A stretch of 7,023 nt of DNA from an uncultured Clostridia bacterium. Lineage in GTDB: Bacteria > Bacillota > Clostridia > Oscillospirales > Ruminococcaceae. The notes beneath the pieces were generated by a model. That model was not told the origin of the DNA. It was given only the letters and a program-made list of their open reading frames with translations, and did not search any database. Made by a program: the position numbers and the translations under genes. The DNA is taken from NCBI GenBank assembly GCA_947165805.1, contig CAMVBT010000131.1:1-7023 (forward strand), written 5' to 3'. Positions 1 through 6,745 of this stretch are shown here, in pieces (position 1 is the stretch's first letter; every line of letters starts with the position of its first letter).

Positions 1-1265
1 TGCAGTTCCTCTCCCTTGTTCACGGAGATCATAAGCTCCACATTGTCCATGCCGTTGACTGTTATCTTGCCCTGCGTGATGTCAAAGCGCAGTCTCACAT
101 CGGGCATATCGAGGAACCTGAGCTGTTCGGTTATCTCGTCGGTCAGCTTTTCGGCAGCCTTTTTCCGCAGCTCCGATATATCGAAAGCCGCGGCCTTCAC
201 CTCGTCCGCCAGCTTATGGCGCTGCTCGTTCAGCTCCGCTAGGGTGTTGTCACATTCCGAGAGCTCGGCAAGCTCCTTTTTCCATTCCCCGCAGAGGTCG
301 ATGATCTCGTCGGTCTCGAGCGAATACCTGCGTTTGAGCCACAGTATCCCGCTCATCTTCTCCTCGAGCTCCTGCAGGCTCTCCTCACCGTCGCTGTCAG
401 GCAGCAGCGCGCTTATATCGGCGCTGATATCGCGGAGCTCCACGGTGAGCGCCGAGAGCCGTTCCGCCAGCTCAGCACACTCGGGAACATACTGCTTCAC
501 GCCTGTGAGCAGCTTCGCCGCCTCTCCGATGATATCCGCGGCTCCCTGTTCGCTGTCGTCGCCTCCGATGCCCACGGACGCGCCGGAAAGCGCGTTTATG
601 ATATCTTCCATATTGCGGGCGCGGACAAGCTTCTCGGAGACCGCGGCCTCGTCGCCCTTTTTCAGCTTGAGCTTCTCCACAGAATCAATATCGTTTTTCA
701 GCTTTTCGATGCGCTCGTCCTTTTCGCTGTTCTCGGCTTCAAGACGCTTTATGCGCTTGCTGAGCGCCGAGAATTCGCGGAACTTCGCCGCATAAGCGTC
801 AAGTCTGTCTTTAAGCCCCGCGCTGCCGTCTATGAGCTCGCGCTGATTGGCGGGGTCTGTGAGTATTCTTGTATCGTGCTGGCCGTGTATGTCTATAAGT
901 CCGGTCATTATCTCTTTCAGCAGCGCCGCGGTGGCGGGCTGTCCGTTGATGCGCACCTGTCCCCTGCCGTCCGCGTATATGTCGCGCTTGACGAGCAGTT
1001 CACCGTCTGTCTCGTAGCCGTTCGCCGCGAGCTTCTCCGCCACAAAATGAGGGACTGTATCGAAAACGGCGGAAACGCTCGCGCGTTCAGTCCCCGTCCT
1101 GATAATGTCCCTGTGTACCCTGCCGCCGAGAACGGCGTTTATTGCGCCTATGAGTATGCTCTTGCCCGCTCCGGTCTCGCCGGAAAAGACGTTGAATCTG
1201 TCCGTGAACGCTATATCCGCCTTTTCGATGACGGCAAGATTTTCTATATACAGTTCCTTTAACAT
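1..1265 (-). CDS. recN: DNA repair protein RecN, N-terminal part (cut by the left window edge)
   Basis: RecN is an SMC-like ATPase of double-strand break repair. I translated the reverse strand from the ATG at 1265-1263; 421 codons are open to the edge, against about 550-570 residues for the whole family, so the C-terminal ABC signature and Walker B half lies outside. Seen: an N-terminal strand-loop LYIENLAVIEKADI typical of RecN, a Walker A motif GETGAGKS at residues 29-36, and the family motif LIDIHGQHD at about 123-131 containing the Q-loop glutamine. From about residue 150 to 360 the protein is rich in Lys, Glu, Leu and Arg, as expected for the coiled-coil arm. The start lies 9 nt after the argR stop and has a purine-rich GGGG/AAGG ribosome site. 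argR-recN adjacency is the usual arrangement in Firmicutes. No LexA/SOS box is obvious upstream, and expression probably follows the operon. Identification is firm. Confidence 0.97.
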   Translation of the reverse strand, partial: MLKELYIENLAVIEKADIAFTDRFNVFSGETGAGKSILIGAINAVLGGRVHRDIIRTGTERASVSAVFDTVPHFVAEKLAANGYETDGELLVKRDIYADGRGQVRINGQPATAALLKEIMTGLIDIHGQHDTRILTDPANQRELIDGSAGLKDRLDAYAAKFREFSALSKRIKRLEAENSEKDERIEKLKNDIDSVEKLKLKKGDEAAVSEKLVRARNMEDIINALSGASVGIGGDDSEQGAADIIGEAAKLLTGVKQYVPECAELAERLSALTVELRDISADISALLPDSDGEESLQELEEKMSGILWLKRRYSLETDEIIDLCGEWKKELAELSECDNTLAELNEQRHKLADEVKAAAFDISELRKKAAEKLTDEITEQLRFLDMPDVRLRFDITQGKITVNGMDNVELMISVNKGEEL

Positions 1266-1274
1266 CCTTATCCC

Positions 1275-1712
1275 CTATACCATATCTTTAAGCTGCACGG
1301 CGAGCTTTTTCGCGTCATTCTCGGTCCTGGCGAGAATGAAAATGGTGTCGTCGCCGGAGATAGTGCCGACCACTCCGTCGATGTTCATTGTATCGAACAT
1401 GGCGCAGGCAGCGTTCGCGAGCCCGCTGTGGCACTTGACGCAGACTATGTTACCCGCGCAGTCTATGTGCGTTACGGACTGGCTGAATATGGTCTCGAAA
1501 TGCCGCTTGTTGGCAGCCTTCGCTCGCATATAGCAGTTCACGCCGTTTTCGGATACTGTCTTTTCTATCGAGAGTTCGTTTATGTCTCTCGACACAGTAG
1601 CCTGTGTGACGTTATAGCCGCGCTCACGCAGCTTTTCACACAGCATTTCCTGATTTTCTATCTCAAACTCCGATATTATCGCGAGTATCTCGTTCTGTCT
1701 CTGTCTTTTCAT
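1275..1712 (-). CDS. argR: Arginine repressor ArgR/AhrC
   Basis: A 145-residue transcription factor, the normal length for ArgR (about 145-156). It senses L-arginine and binds ARG boxes to repress arginine synthesis and, in Bacillus-type proteins, activate catabolism. Seen: an N-terminal winged-helix domain (about 1-65) with the recognition-helix motif QATVSRDI at 37-44, then a C-terminal hexamerisation and arginine-binding domain with GTISGDDTIF at 116-125; the paired aspartates D121-D122 match those that contact arginine. The segment VCVKCHSGLANA at 90-101 corresponds to the usual V-T-x-x-G-x-A-x-x-V region but carries two cysteines and a histidine, forming a CxxCH string. The start at 1712 has a weak GGAAGA ribosome site about 8 nt upstream. 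It sits 19 nt after nadK and 9 nt before recN. No ARG box is visible in those short gaps, so autoregulation here is not supported. Confidence 0.96.
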   Translation of the reverse strand: MKRQRQNEILAIISEFEIENQEMLCEKLRERGYNVTQATVSRDINELSIEKTVSENGVNCYMRAKAANKRHFETIFSQSVTHIDCAGNIVCVKCHSGLANAACAMFDTMNIDGVVGTISGDDTIFILARTENDAKKLAVQLKDMV

Positions 1713-1731
1713 ATTTCCGTTCTTCCATATA

Positions 1732-2586
1732 TCACTTGAGCGGTGTCATCAGCTTTTCGCCAACATTCGAGAAGAAGCTCCTTACTCCGACCTCCGCGAT
1801 GTCAAGATGCACGGCGGAGCGCTTTATGACAAGGCTGTCGTCGGACGCGAGCTCTATCCCGTCGCTGCCGTCCACGCTCATATACACCCGGCTGCCTTCA
1901 TACGGGATATGGTCAACGGAGACCACGTCGTTTGAACTGAATATCATCGGACGGTTCAGCAGGGTGTGGGCGCTGAGCGCCGTCATCTGTATACACTCCA
2001 CCGTCGGTTCGATTATAGGGCCTCCCGCGGCCAGAGCATAGGCCGTGGAGCCCGTGGGCGTACTGAAAATAAGGCCGTCAGCGCGCACTCTGTTGACAAG
2101 GGCGCCGTTTATGCGCACCTCGAATTCGGGCAGTTTCGAACCTGATTCCTTGAACAGCACCACATCGTTCAGCGCGGTGAGCTGCTGAGTTCCGCCGCTG
2201 TGGGTATGTTCTGCGGTCAGCATCATTCTGCGGCTCAGGGAATACGTCCCGTCGGCAAGGGCTTTCAGCTTGTCGAGCTCATCGACATCCACAGCCGTCA
2301 TGAAACCCACGCGTCCGGTGTTTATGCCTATGACGGGCTTTCCCGCAGCAGCCGCGCGCTTGCCCCATTTGAGCAGCATTCCGTCGCCGCCTATCGTCAT
2401 CAGCATATCACATTCGGCGACAGCCTCCTCGGCGGACATACATTCCGCGCGGCTCTCTCCGCACTGTCCGGCAGCGCTCTCCGTCAGCAGAGGCTTCACA
2501 CCCGACTCCAGCAGCACCGTAATCACCGACGGCAGCAGCGCCGTGCTTTTGTCCTTGCTCGCGCAGGGTATCACAAATATTTTCAT
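1732..2586 (-). CDS. nadK: NAD kinase (ATP/polyphosphate-NAD kinase)
   Basis: Phosphorylates the 2'-hydroxyl of NAD to make NADP, the only de novo route to NADP(H); cytosolic. 284 residues, normal for bacterial NadK. Seen: the active-site loop GGDGM at 66-70 with catalytic-type D68 (the family consensus is GGDGT, so Met replaces Thr), INTGRVGFM at 88-96 (consensus N-x-G-x-LGF), LND at 139-141 (NE in many homologues), and the NAD-binding signature DGLIFSTPTGSTAYALAAGG at 170-189. After it comes a SAHTLLNRPMIF segment, the usual P/A-H-x-L-x-x-RP motif. The start at 2586 is fixed by a perfect TAAGGAG ribosome site at 2597-2603 whose TAA is the stop of the preceding tlyA gene. Placement between tlyA and argR is common in clostridia. 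NADPH is used by the MEP pathway begun by dxs nearby, but a functional link is inference. Confidence 0.96.
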   Translation of the reverse strand: MKIFVIPCASKDKSTALLPSVITVLLESGVKPLLTESAAGQCGESRAECMSAEEAVAECDMLMTIGGDGMLLKWGKRAAAAGKPVIGINTGRVGFMTAVDVDELDKLKALADGTYSLSRRMMLTAEHTHSGGTQQLTALNDVVLFKESGSKLPEFEVRINGALVNRVRADGLIFSTPTGSTAYALAAGGPIIEPTVECIQMTALSAHTLLNRPMIFSSNDVVSVDHIPYEGSRVYMSVDGSDGIELASDDSLVIKRSAVHLDIAEVGVRSFFSNVGEKLMTPLK

Positions 2587-2596
2587 CTTCCCGTTA

Positions 2597-2603
2597 CTCC
2601 TTA
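2597..2603 (-). promoter_or_regulatory. nadK ribosome binding site formed by the tlyA stop codon
   Basis: On the minus strand this reads TAAGGAG, a full Shine-Dalgarno core, 10 nt before the nadK ATG. Its first three bases are the tlyA stop codon, so a ribosome terminating on tlyA sits on the nadK initiation site. This fixes the nadK start and suggests that the two genes are translationally linked. Confidence 0.8.
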
Positions 2604-3341
2604 CGGTATCGTGAAATACATCATATATTCGATATTCCCGTCGCCGCCCGCTATACCCGAGGGTATCACGCCCGCGACCTTATATCCGAGGCTCTCCGCG
2701 AAAGCCGCGGTCTCGTTCTTCACCTTTTCGCGCAGCTTCGGGTCCTTTACCACGCCGCTTTTTCCGATACGCTGTCTGCCCAGCTCGAACTGCGGCTTTA
2801 CAAGCGCGGCGCAGCGGGCTCCCGGAGCCGCGAATTTCCCGATAACAGGAAGTATCAGCGTCAGCGAGATGAACGACACGTCTATCGAGATAAATCCGAC
2901 TTTTTCCGGTATCACGTCTTCTCCGGCTTCGCGTATGTCGAGGTTCTCGAGCGATATCACCCGGCTGTCGGAGCGCAGCTTCGGGTCGAGCTGCGAAGTC
3001 CCGACGTCCACCGCGTAGACGCGCGCCGCGCCGTACCGCAGCATACAGTCCGTGAAGCCGCCCGTTGACGCGCCTATATCAAGGCACACCGCGCCGTTCA
3101 GGTCTATGCCGAAGTGCTTCACCGCCGTTTCGAGCTTCAGTCCTCCGCGTCCGACATATTTCGTCAGCGCCGAGTCTTCCGCCACAGCGAACACGCCGCT
3201 TTCGTCGTCGAAGATCTCCGAGGGCTTTGAGACCGTCCTGCCGTTCACGGTGACGCTGCCCTCCTTTATGAGAGCCTGAGCGGCCGTGCGGCTCTTTGCA
3301 AGCCCCTTCTCCGCGAGTATCAGGTCGAGCCTCTTATTCAT
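2601..3341 (-). CDS. tlyA: TlyA family rRNA 2'-O-methyltransferase (hemolysin A-like, YqxC)
   Basis: S-adenosylmethionine-dependent 2'-O-methyltransferase acting on ribosomal RNA; in mycobacteria it modifies cytidines of 16S and 23S rRNA and its loss gives capreomycin resistance. The older label hemolysin is misleading. 246 residues, full length. Seen: an N-terminal S4 RNA-binding domain (about 1-60), a KYVGRGGLKL linker at 61-70, the SAM motif LDIGASTGGFTD at 87-98, IDVSFISL at 153-160, KPQFE at 182-186 and GNIEY at 235-239. By residue count K69, D154, K182 and E238 fall exactly at the numbers I recall for the catalytic tetrad of mycobacterial TlyA, so the enzyme looks intact. Its ATG overlaps the last 8 nt of dxs (ATGAATAA), with AAAAGGA 6 nt upstream inside dxs, so translational coupling is likely. 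Whether this homologue modifies one or both subunits cannot be told from sequence alone. Confidence 0.95.
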   Translation of the reverse strand: MNKRLDLILAEKGLAKSRTAAQALIKEGSVTVNGRTVSKPSEIFDDESGVFAVAEDSALTKYVGRGGLKLETAVKHFGIDLNGAVCLDIGASTGGFTDCMLRYGAARVYAVDVGTSQLDPKLRSDSRVISLENLDIREAGEDVIPEKVGFISIDVSFISLTLILPVIGKFAAPGARCAALVKPQFELGRQRIGKSGVVKDPKLREKVKNETAAFAESLGYKVAGVIPSGIAGGDGNIEYMMYFTIP

Positions 3342-5124
3342 CGGCTATCCTTTTCCCGATGCCCGCGCGGTCAAGCCCCGCGTCCGCGAGCTGGGTCTCT
3401 GTGTCGGCGGCTCCCACGGGTCCTTCCACCGCCGTGATATGATATTTCCCGGAAAAACCACGCTCATACAGAGCGCAGAGGAACTTCTCCGCGATGCCGC
3501 CGCTCTTCATGCCCTCCTCAAAGAAGTACACGTTCTCATAGCCTGCGGCAATATCCGCAGCCCCGCCGCTTATCGGGAATATTTTCAGCAGAACGAGCGT
3601 GTCGGCTCCCGGGATATCCTGCGCGTACTGCGCAGGGCGTCCGTATGTTATTATCAGCTTTGAGCAGGTCTTTCCGGAATGCCAGAAGTCCCTGTACTTT
3701 CTGCGCACGCCTGCCGGACAGACGCCCTTCGGGTAGCGCACAGCCGCGACTCCTTCATCTTCGTACAGCGCCTTCTCCATGCAGAGTTTCAGCGTAACGC
3801 GGTCATAGGGGGCGTATATCGACGTACCCGGCACGGCTGTGAGCATAGGTACATCGAAAAGACCCTGATGTGTCTCGCCGTCCTCGCCCACGAAGCCCGC
3901 CCTGTCTATCATCAGCACGATGTGCTTCTTCTCTATCGAAGCGTCATGAACGAGCTGGTCGAAGCAACGCTGCAGAAATGTCGAATACACCGCGAACACC
4001 GGCAGCATACCCTCCGACGCAAGCCCGCAGCAGAACGTCAGAGCGTGCTGCTCGGCTATCCCGACGTCGAAGAAGCGCTCCGGGTATTCCTTCGCTATGT
4101 GCTCGAGACCGGTAGCCCACTTCATCGCCGCTGTCACGGCGCATATCTTTTCGTCGTTCTCCGCGAAGTCCAGCAGAGCCGTTCCCGCAGCCTCGGAGAA
4201 CGATGCCGCATTGCGTCTGGCGCCGTCCTTGCGCGCGATACCGTGGTACTCGCCGGAATTGAGCTCGGCGGGCTTGTAGCCCTTGCCCTTCTTGGTCTTG
4301 ACGTGTACTATGCAGGGCTCGTCGGTGAGCTTCGCTATTTCAAGTATCTCTATCAGCTTGCCGAGGTCGTGGCCGTTCACCGGACCGTAGTATTTCAGTC
4401 CGAGGCTCTCGAAGATGTTGCTCTGATAAATGGCGAACTTCACAAGGTCCTTCGTGCCGCTTATCGACTTGGATATCTCCTTGCCGAGCTCGGAATGCGA
4501 GAGGAAGTCCTTGACCGCTGCTTTCTTGTCGTAGTACGAACGCGACGAACGCATACGGGTCAGGTAATCCGCCACCGAACCCTTGCTGCGGGAAATGGAC
4601 ATCTCGTTGTCGTTGAGTATGATTATCAGATTATTTGAAAGCTTGCTGACATTGTTCAGTCCCTCATACGCCTGACCGCCCGTAAGGGCTCCGTCGCCTA
4701 TGACGGCTATGACGTTACCGGCTTTTCCCTCAAGCTCCATTGCCTTTGCGATGCCGAGAGCCGCGGATATGGAAATGCTGCTGTGGCCGCCGATAAAGGC
4801 GTCGTGCTCGCTCTCGGAGCTCCTCGGGAAACCGGAGAGCCCGCCCTTCGAGCGCAGTCCGGAAAAGCCCTCCTTGCGTCCGGTGAGCAGCTTATGGGTA
4901 TAGGACTGATGCCCCACATCGAAAACTATCTTGTCCTGCGGGGTCGAGAAAACGCTGTGCAGAGCCACGGTGAGCTCCACAGTGCCGAGGTTGGAGGCGA
5001 GATGACCTCCGGTCTTTGAAACGCTGTCAATAAGAAAAGCCCTGATCTCCTCACAGAGCTGTTTCTTTTCTTCCAGCGAGAGCTGTTTCACGATATCGGG
5101 GGTTATATTTTCGGATAGGATCAT
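3334..5124 (-). CDS. dxs: 1-deoxy-D-xylulose-5-phosphate synthase
   Basis: Thiamine-diphosphate enzyme that condenses pyruvate and glyceraldehyde 3-phosphate to DXP, first and often rate-limiting step of the MEP isoprenoid pathway and a branch toward thiamine and pyridoxal. 596 residues, slightly shorter than the usual 610-640, mainly through a short linker between domains I and II (about 290-310) and a trimmed C-terminal domain. Seen: SKTGGHLASNLG with H41, DVGHQSYTHK around H72, the TPP/Mg motif GDGALTGG at 143-150 with NDN at 171-173, VNGHD at 249-253, the catalytic GIAEQHA with E358, the YSTFLQRCFDQ strand and DRAGFVGEDGETHQG of domain II, then RYPKG leading to domain III. GHSSISIS at 113-120 has Ile where Thr is common. 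The start at 5124 follows an AAAGGA site with 8-nt spacing; the gene begins 25 nt after the PAP2-like gene and overlaps tlyA by 8 nt. Confidence 0.97.
   Translation of the reverse strand: MILSENITPDIVKQLSLEEKKQLCEEIRAFLIDSVSKTGGHLASNLGTVELTVALHSVFSTPQDKIVFDVGHQSYTHKLLTGRKEGFSGLRSKGGLSGFPRSSESEHDAFIGGHSSISISAALGIAKAMELEGKAGNVIAVIGDGALTGGQAYEGLNNVSKLSNNLIIILNDNEMSISRSKGSVADYLTRMRSSRSYYDKKAAVKDFLSHSELGKEISKSISGTKDLVKFAIYQSNIFESLGLKYYGPVNGHDLGKLIEILEIAKLTDEPCIVHVKTKKGKGYKPAELNSGEYHGIARKDGARRNAASFSEAAGTALLDFAENDEKICAVTAAMKWATGLEHIAKEYPERFFDVGIAEQHALTFCCGLASEGMLPVFAVYSTFLQRCFDQLVHDASIEKKHIVLMIDRAGFVGEDGETHQGLFDVPMLTAVPGTSIYAPYDRVTLKLCMEKALYEDEGVAAVRYPKGVCPAGVRRKYRDFWHSGKTCSKLIITYGRPAQYAQDIPGADTLVLLKIFPISGGAADIAAGYENVYFFEEGMKSGGIAEKFLCALYERGFSGKYHITAVEGPVGAADTETQLADAGLDRAGIGKRIADE
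3348..3354 (-). promoter_or_regulatory. tlyA ribosome binding site inside the dxs 3' end
   Basis: AAAAGGA on the minus strand, 6 nt before the tlyA ATG at 3341 and wholly within dxs coding sequence. Together with the 8-nt dxs/tlyA overlap it supports the tlyA start and coupled translation. Confidence 0.7.
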
Positions 5125-5149
5125 GATGTCTGTCCTTTCGGATTATCTG

Positions 5150-5635
5150 TCATACAGGGAACAATATGCCTATGAGGATACCGAGCAGAGCTCCGCATAT
5201 CACCTGTATCGGCGTGTGCCCGAGGAACTCCTTGAGCTCCTTGTCCGGCTCATTCTCGTCGGCTTCGATATCGACTTCCTCGTCGAGCTTCTCGACTATC
5301 TCGTCGTCGAGCTTATCGACCACGCGGCGCAGTCTGTTTATCTCCTTCGCATGGCGGCCCGCTTCCTGCCTAACTCCGCAGGCGTCATACATGACGATGA
5401 ACGCCAGCGACATAGCAAGAGCCGCCTCTGTGGAAGTAAAACCATGCACTCTGCACGTCACGAGCGCGAGAGAACACACAAAGGCCGAATGGGACGACGG
5501 CATACCGCCTGCTCCCCATATCCTCTCTATACGCAGGGTATGGTTCATGATCGCGTATATAATCAGTTTCAGCAGCTGCGCGGCAAACCACGCCGAGGCT
5601 CCCGCCAGAAGCACTATATTTATCAGATCCGACAT
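5150..5635 (-). CDS. Divergent PAP2 family membrane protein (DUF212, YuiD-like)
   Basis: A 161-residue integral membrane protein of the divergent PAP2 family, related to lipid-phosphate phosphatases; the substrate is not established for the family. Seen: hydrophobic segments at about 4-30, 50-64, 70-88 and 144-159; the family motif GGMPSSHSA at 43-51, resembling the PSGH motif of PAP2 enzymes; YDACGVRQEAGRHAKEIN at 83-100; and LGHTPIQV at 138-145, matching the family's conserved GHTP segment. Between the last two motifs lies a strongly acidic, probably cytoplasmic or coiled stretch (about 105-137, many Asp and Glu). I chose the ATG at 5635 because a GGAG lies 7 nt upstream and family homology begins there; an in-frame ATG at 5695 would add 20 polar residues and overlap ispA. 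Lying between ispA and dxs, it may act on a polyprenyl phosphate or diphosphate, but that is inference from context. Confidence 0.9.
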   Translation of the reverse strand: MSDLINIVLLAGASAWFAAQLLKLIIYAIMNHTLRIERIWGAGGMPSSHSAFVCSLALVTCRVHGFTSTEAALAMSLAFIVMYDACGVRQEAGRHAKEINRLRRVVDKLDDEIVEKLDEEVDIEADENEPDKELKEFLGHTPIQVICGALLGILIGILFPV

Positions 5636-5642
5636 ATCATTT

Positions 5643-5646
5643 CTCC
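5643..5646 (-). promoter_or_regulatory. Ribosome binding site deciding the start of the PAP2-like gene
   Basis: GGAG on the minus strand with a 7-nt spacer to the ATG at 5635. It lies in the 22-nt gap after ispA and supports the 161-residue form over a longer in-frame form beginning at 5695, which would begin within ispA and add residues without family character. Confidence 0.75.
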
Positions 5647-5657
5647 AGCATATCCCT

Positions 5658-6539
5658 TTATTTTTTCCTTGAAAGCAGATTTTCCGTGAGCTCACGCACG
5701 AACGAGCTGTCCGGGAAGCCCTCCAGCGCCGCGAGCGCCCTGCGTGTGTAATCCGCGGCTTCGATCTCCGCCATATCGAGCCCGTAGACGCTGACGAAGG
5801 TGTTCTTGCCCTGCGCCGCGTCGCTTCCGATGGGCTTTCCGAGCTCCTCCGCGGTGCTCGTCACATCGAGTATATCGTCAACTATCTGGAACGCGAGACC
5901 GAGGTTTTCGGCGTATTCCGACGCTTTTTCAGCGTATTCCGCCTCGTCCGGGCTCCCTGCGCAGTACACTCCGCACAGGCACGCCGCCTTTATCAGCGCC
6001 GAGGTCTTCATCGAGTACATCGGCAGTATCAGCGGCGCGGTCTCAAAGCCGCCGTTCTCCATATCCTTGTCGAGCTGCTGACCTCCGGTTATGCCCGTGA
6101 ACCCGCCGGCCTCCGCGAGCGCAGAAACGCACTTCACGGCAGCCTCCGGCGGCACGCGCTTATTTCCCGCCGCCGCGCCGAACGCCAGCGTCAGCAGACC
6201 GTCGCCCGCCAGCAGAGCCGCCGCCTCACCGAACGCCTTGTGGCAGCTCGGCTTGCCGCGCCTCATATCGTCGTTGTCCATACACGGCAGATCGTCGTGT
6301 ATCAGCGAGTATGTATGCAGATATTCTACCGCGCAGGCCGCGTCCAGAGCGCTTTCCGCTCTGCCTCCGCACATCTCGCAGAACGCGAGTGTCAGCACCG
6401 GGCGTATGCGCTTGCCGCCAGCCTCAAGGCTGTATCCGGCGGCCTTTATGACCGTTCCCTGCGGCAGCTTCTCCGACGGGAACAGCTCCGGGAGCCTGCC
6501 CTCGGTCATGCTGATGTATTCTTCGATATTACGGCTCAT
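5658..6539 (-). CDS. ispA: Farnesyl diphosphate synthase (polyprenyl synthetase family)
   Basis: Trans-prenyltransferase that adds isopentenyl diphosphate to dimethylallyl and geranyl diphosphate, giving C15 farnesyl diphosphate for undecaprenyl and other isoprenoids; soluble cytosolic dimer. 293 residues, the family norm. Seen: GGKRIRP at 41-47, first aspartate-rich motif DDLPCMD at 82-88 (the DDxxxxD form with the two-residue insertion of bacterial FPP synthases) followed by DDMRRGK, GGQQLD at 152-157, the substrate-binding K178-T179, and the second aspartate-rich motif DDILD at 221-225, then GKNTF. Y77 sits five residues before the first motif, the chain-length-limiting position known from the Geobacillus enzyme, which favours a C15 product over C20. 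The start codon overlaps the xseB stop by 4 nt (ATGA), so translation is probably coupled; a GGCGGGG run 7 nt upstream may serve as the ribosome site. Confidence 0.96.
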   Translation of the reverse strand: MSRNIEEYISMTEGRLPELFPSEKLPQGTVIKAAGYSLEAGGKRIRPVLTLAFCEMCGGRAESALDAACAVEYLHTYSLIHDDLPCMDNDDMRRGKPSCHKAFGEAAALLAGDGLLTLAFGAAAGNKRVPPEAAVKCVSALAEAGGFTGITGGQQLDKDMENGGFETAPLILPMYSMKTSALIKAACLCGVYCAGSPDEAEYAEKASEYAENLGLAFQIVDDILDVTSTAEELGKPIGSDAAQGKNTFVSVYGLDMAEIEAADYTRRALAALEGFPDSSFVRELTENLLSRKK

Positions 6540-6724
6540 TTGTCTGCCCCGCCGTTCTCTATCTTTTCTATTTTCAGCTTTGCCTCCGCGATCTCCTTCT
6601 TGCAGGTCTCCACAAGACCCGCCGCCTCGGAATAGAGCTCCACCGCCTTTTCAAGCGGCAGTTCCTTGTTGTCCATTTCCTTTGATATCTCTTCGAGTCT
6701 TTTCATTGCCTCATCAAAACTCAT
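6536..6724 (-). CDS. xseB: Exodeoxyribonuclease VII small subunit
   Basis: A 62-residue helical-hairpin protein, slightly below the usual 65-85. XseB binds in several copies to the C-terminal helix of the large subunit XseA to form exonuclease VII, which degrades single-stranded DNA in both directions. Seen: the family signature SFDEAMKRLEEISKEMDN at 2-19, ELPLEKAVELYSEA at 21-34 and a Lys/Glu-rich second helix ending KIEKIENGGADK. The start at 6724 is well placed behind AGAAGGA (6732-6738, spacing 7 nt). Its stop overlaps the ispA start, the common xseB-ispA arrangement. What is odd is that the gene directly upstream does not end like xseA, which normally precedes it; the large subunit must be further upstream or elsewhere if the enzyme is functional here. 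Confidence 0.94.
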   Translation of the reverse strand: MSFDEAMKRLEEISKEMDNKELPLEKAVELYSEAAGLVETCKKEIAEAKLKIEKIENGGADK

Positions 6725-6731
6725 TTCTTTG

Positions 6732-6738
6732 TCCTTCT
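6732..6738 (-). promoter_or_regulatory. xseB ribosome binding site
   Basis: AGAAGGA on the minus strand with a 7-nt spacer to the xseB ATG at 6724, in the 21-nt gap after the unrecognised upstream gene. It confirms the start of this short gene. Confidence 0.7.
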
Positions 6739-6745
6739 CTCTGTT

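Noticed and set aside
16..795. Open frame of 259 codons on the plus strand, serine- and phenylalanine-rich
   Set aside because: It lies antisense to recN, which has clear motifs in the opposite strand. Its composition (many Ser, Phe, Ala) is the expected mirror of Glu-, Lys- and Arg-rich coding sequence.
1407..1455. ArgR as a c-type haem protein because of CxxCH
   Set aside because: There is no signal peptide and ArgR is a cytosolic DNA-binding protein; the string is more likely chance. Kept only as a low-interest observation.
1266..1731. Possible LexA/SOS box before recN or ARG box before argR
   Set aside because: The gaps are only 9 and 19 nt, and no convincing operator match was seen there or in the flanking coding sequence by eye.
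2601..3341. Hemolysin as the role of the tlyA product
   Set aside because: The S4 domain, the SAM motif and the K-D-K-E residues indicate an rRNA methyltransferase; the haemolysin name is historical.
3679..4638. Open frame of 319 codons on the plus strand
   Set aside because: Antisense to dxs, whose motifs are unambiguous. The product shows no recognisable domain, and long antisense frames are common at this GC content.
5636..5695. Longer N-terminus for the PAP2-like protein from the ATG at 5695
   Set aside because: It would add 20 polar, cysteine-containing residues, overlap ispA by 38 nt, and ignore the good GGAG site in front of the ATG at 5635.
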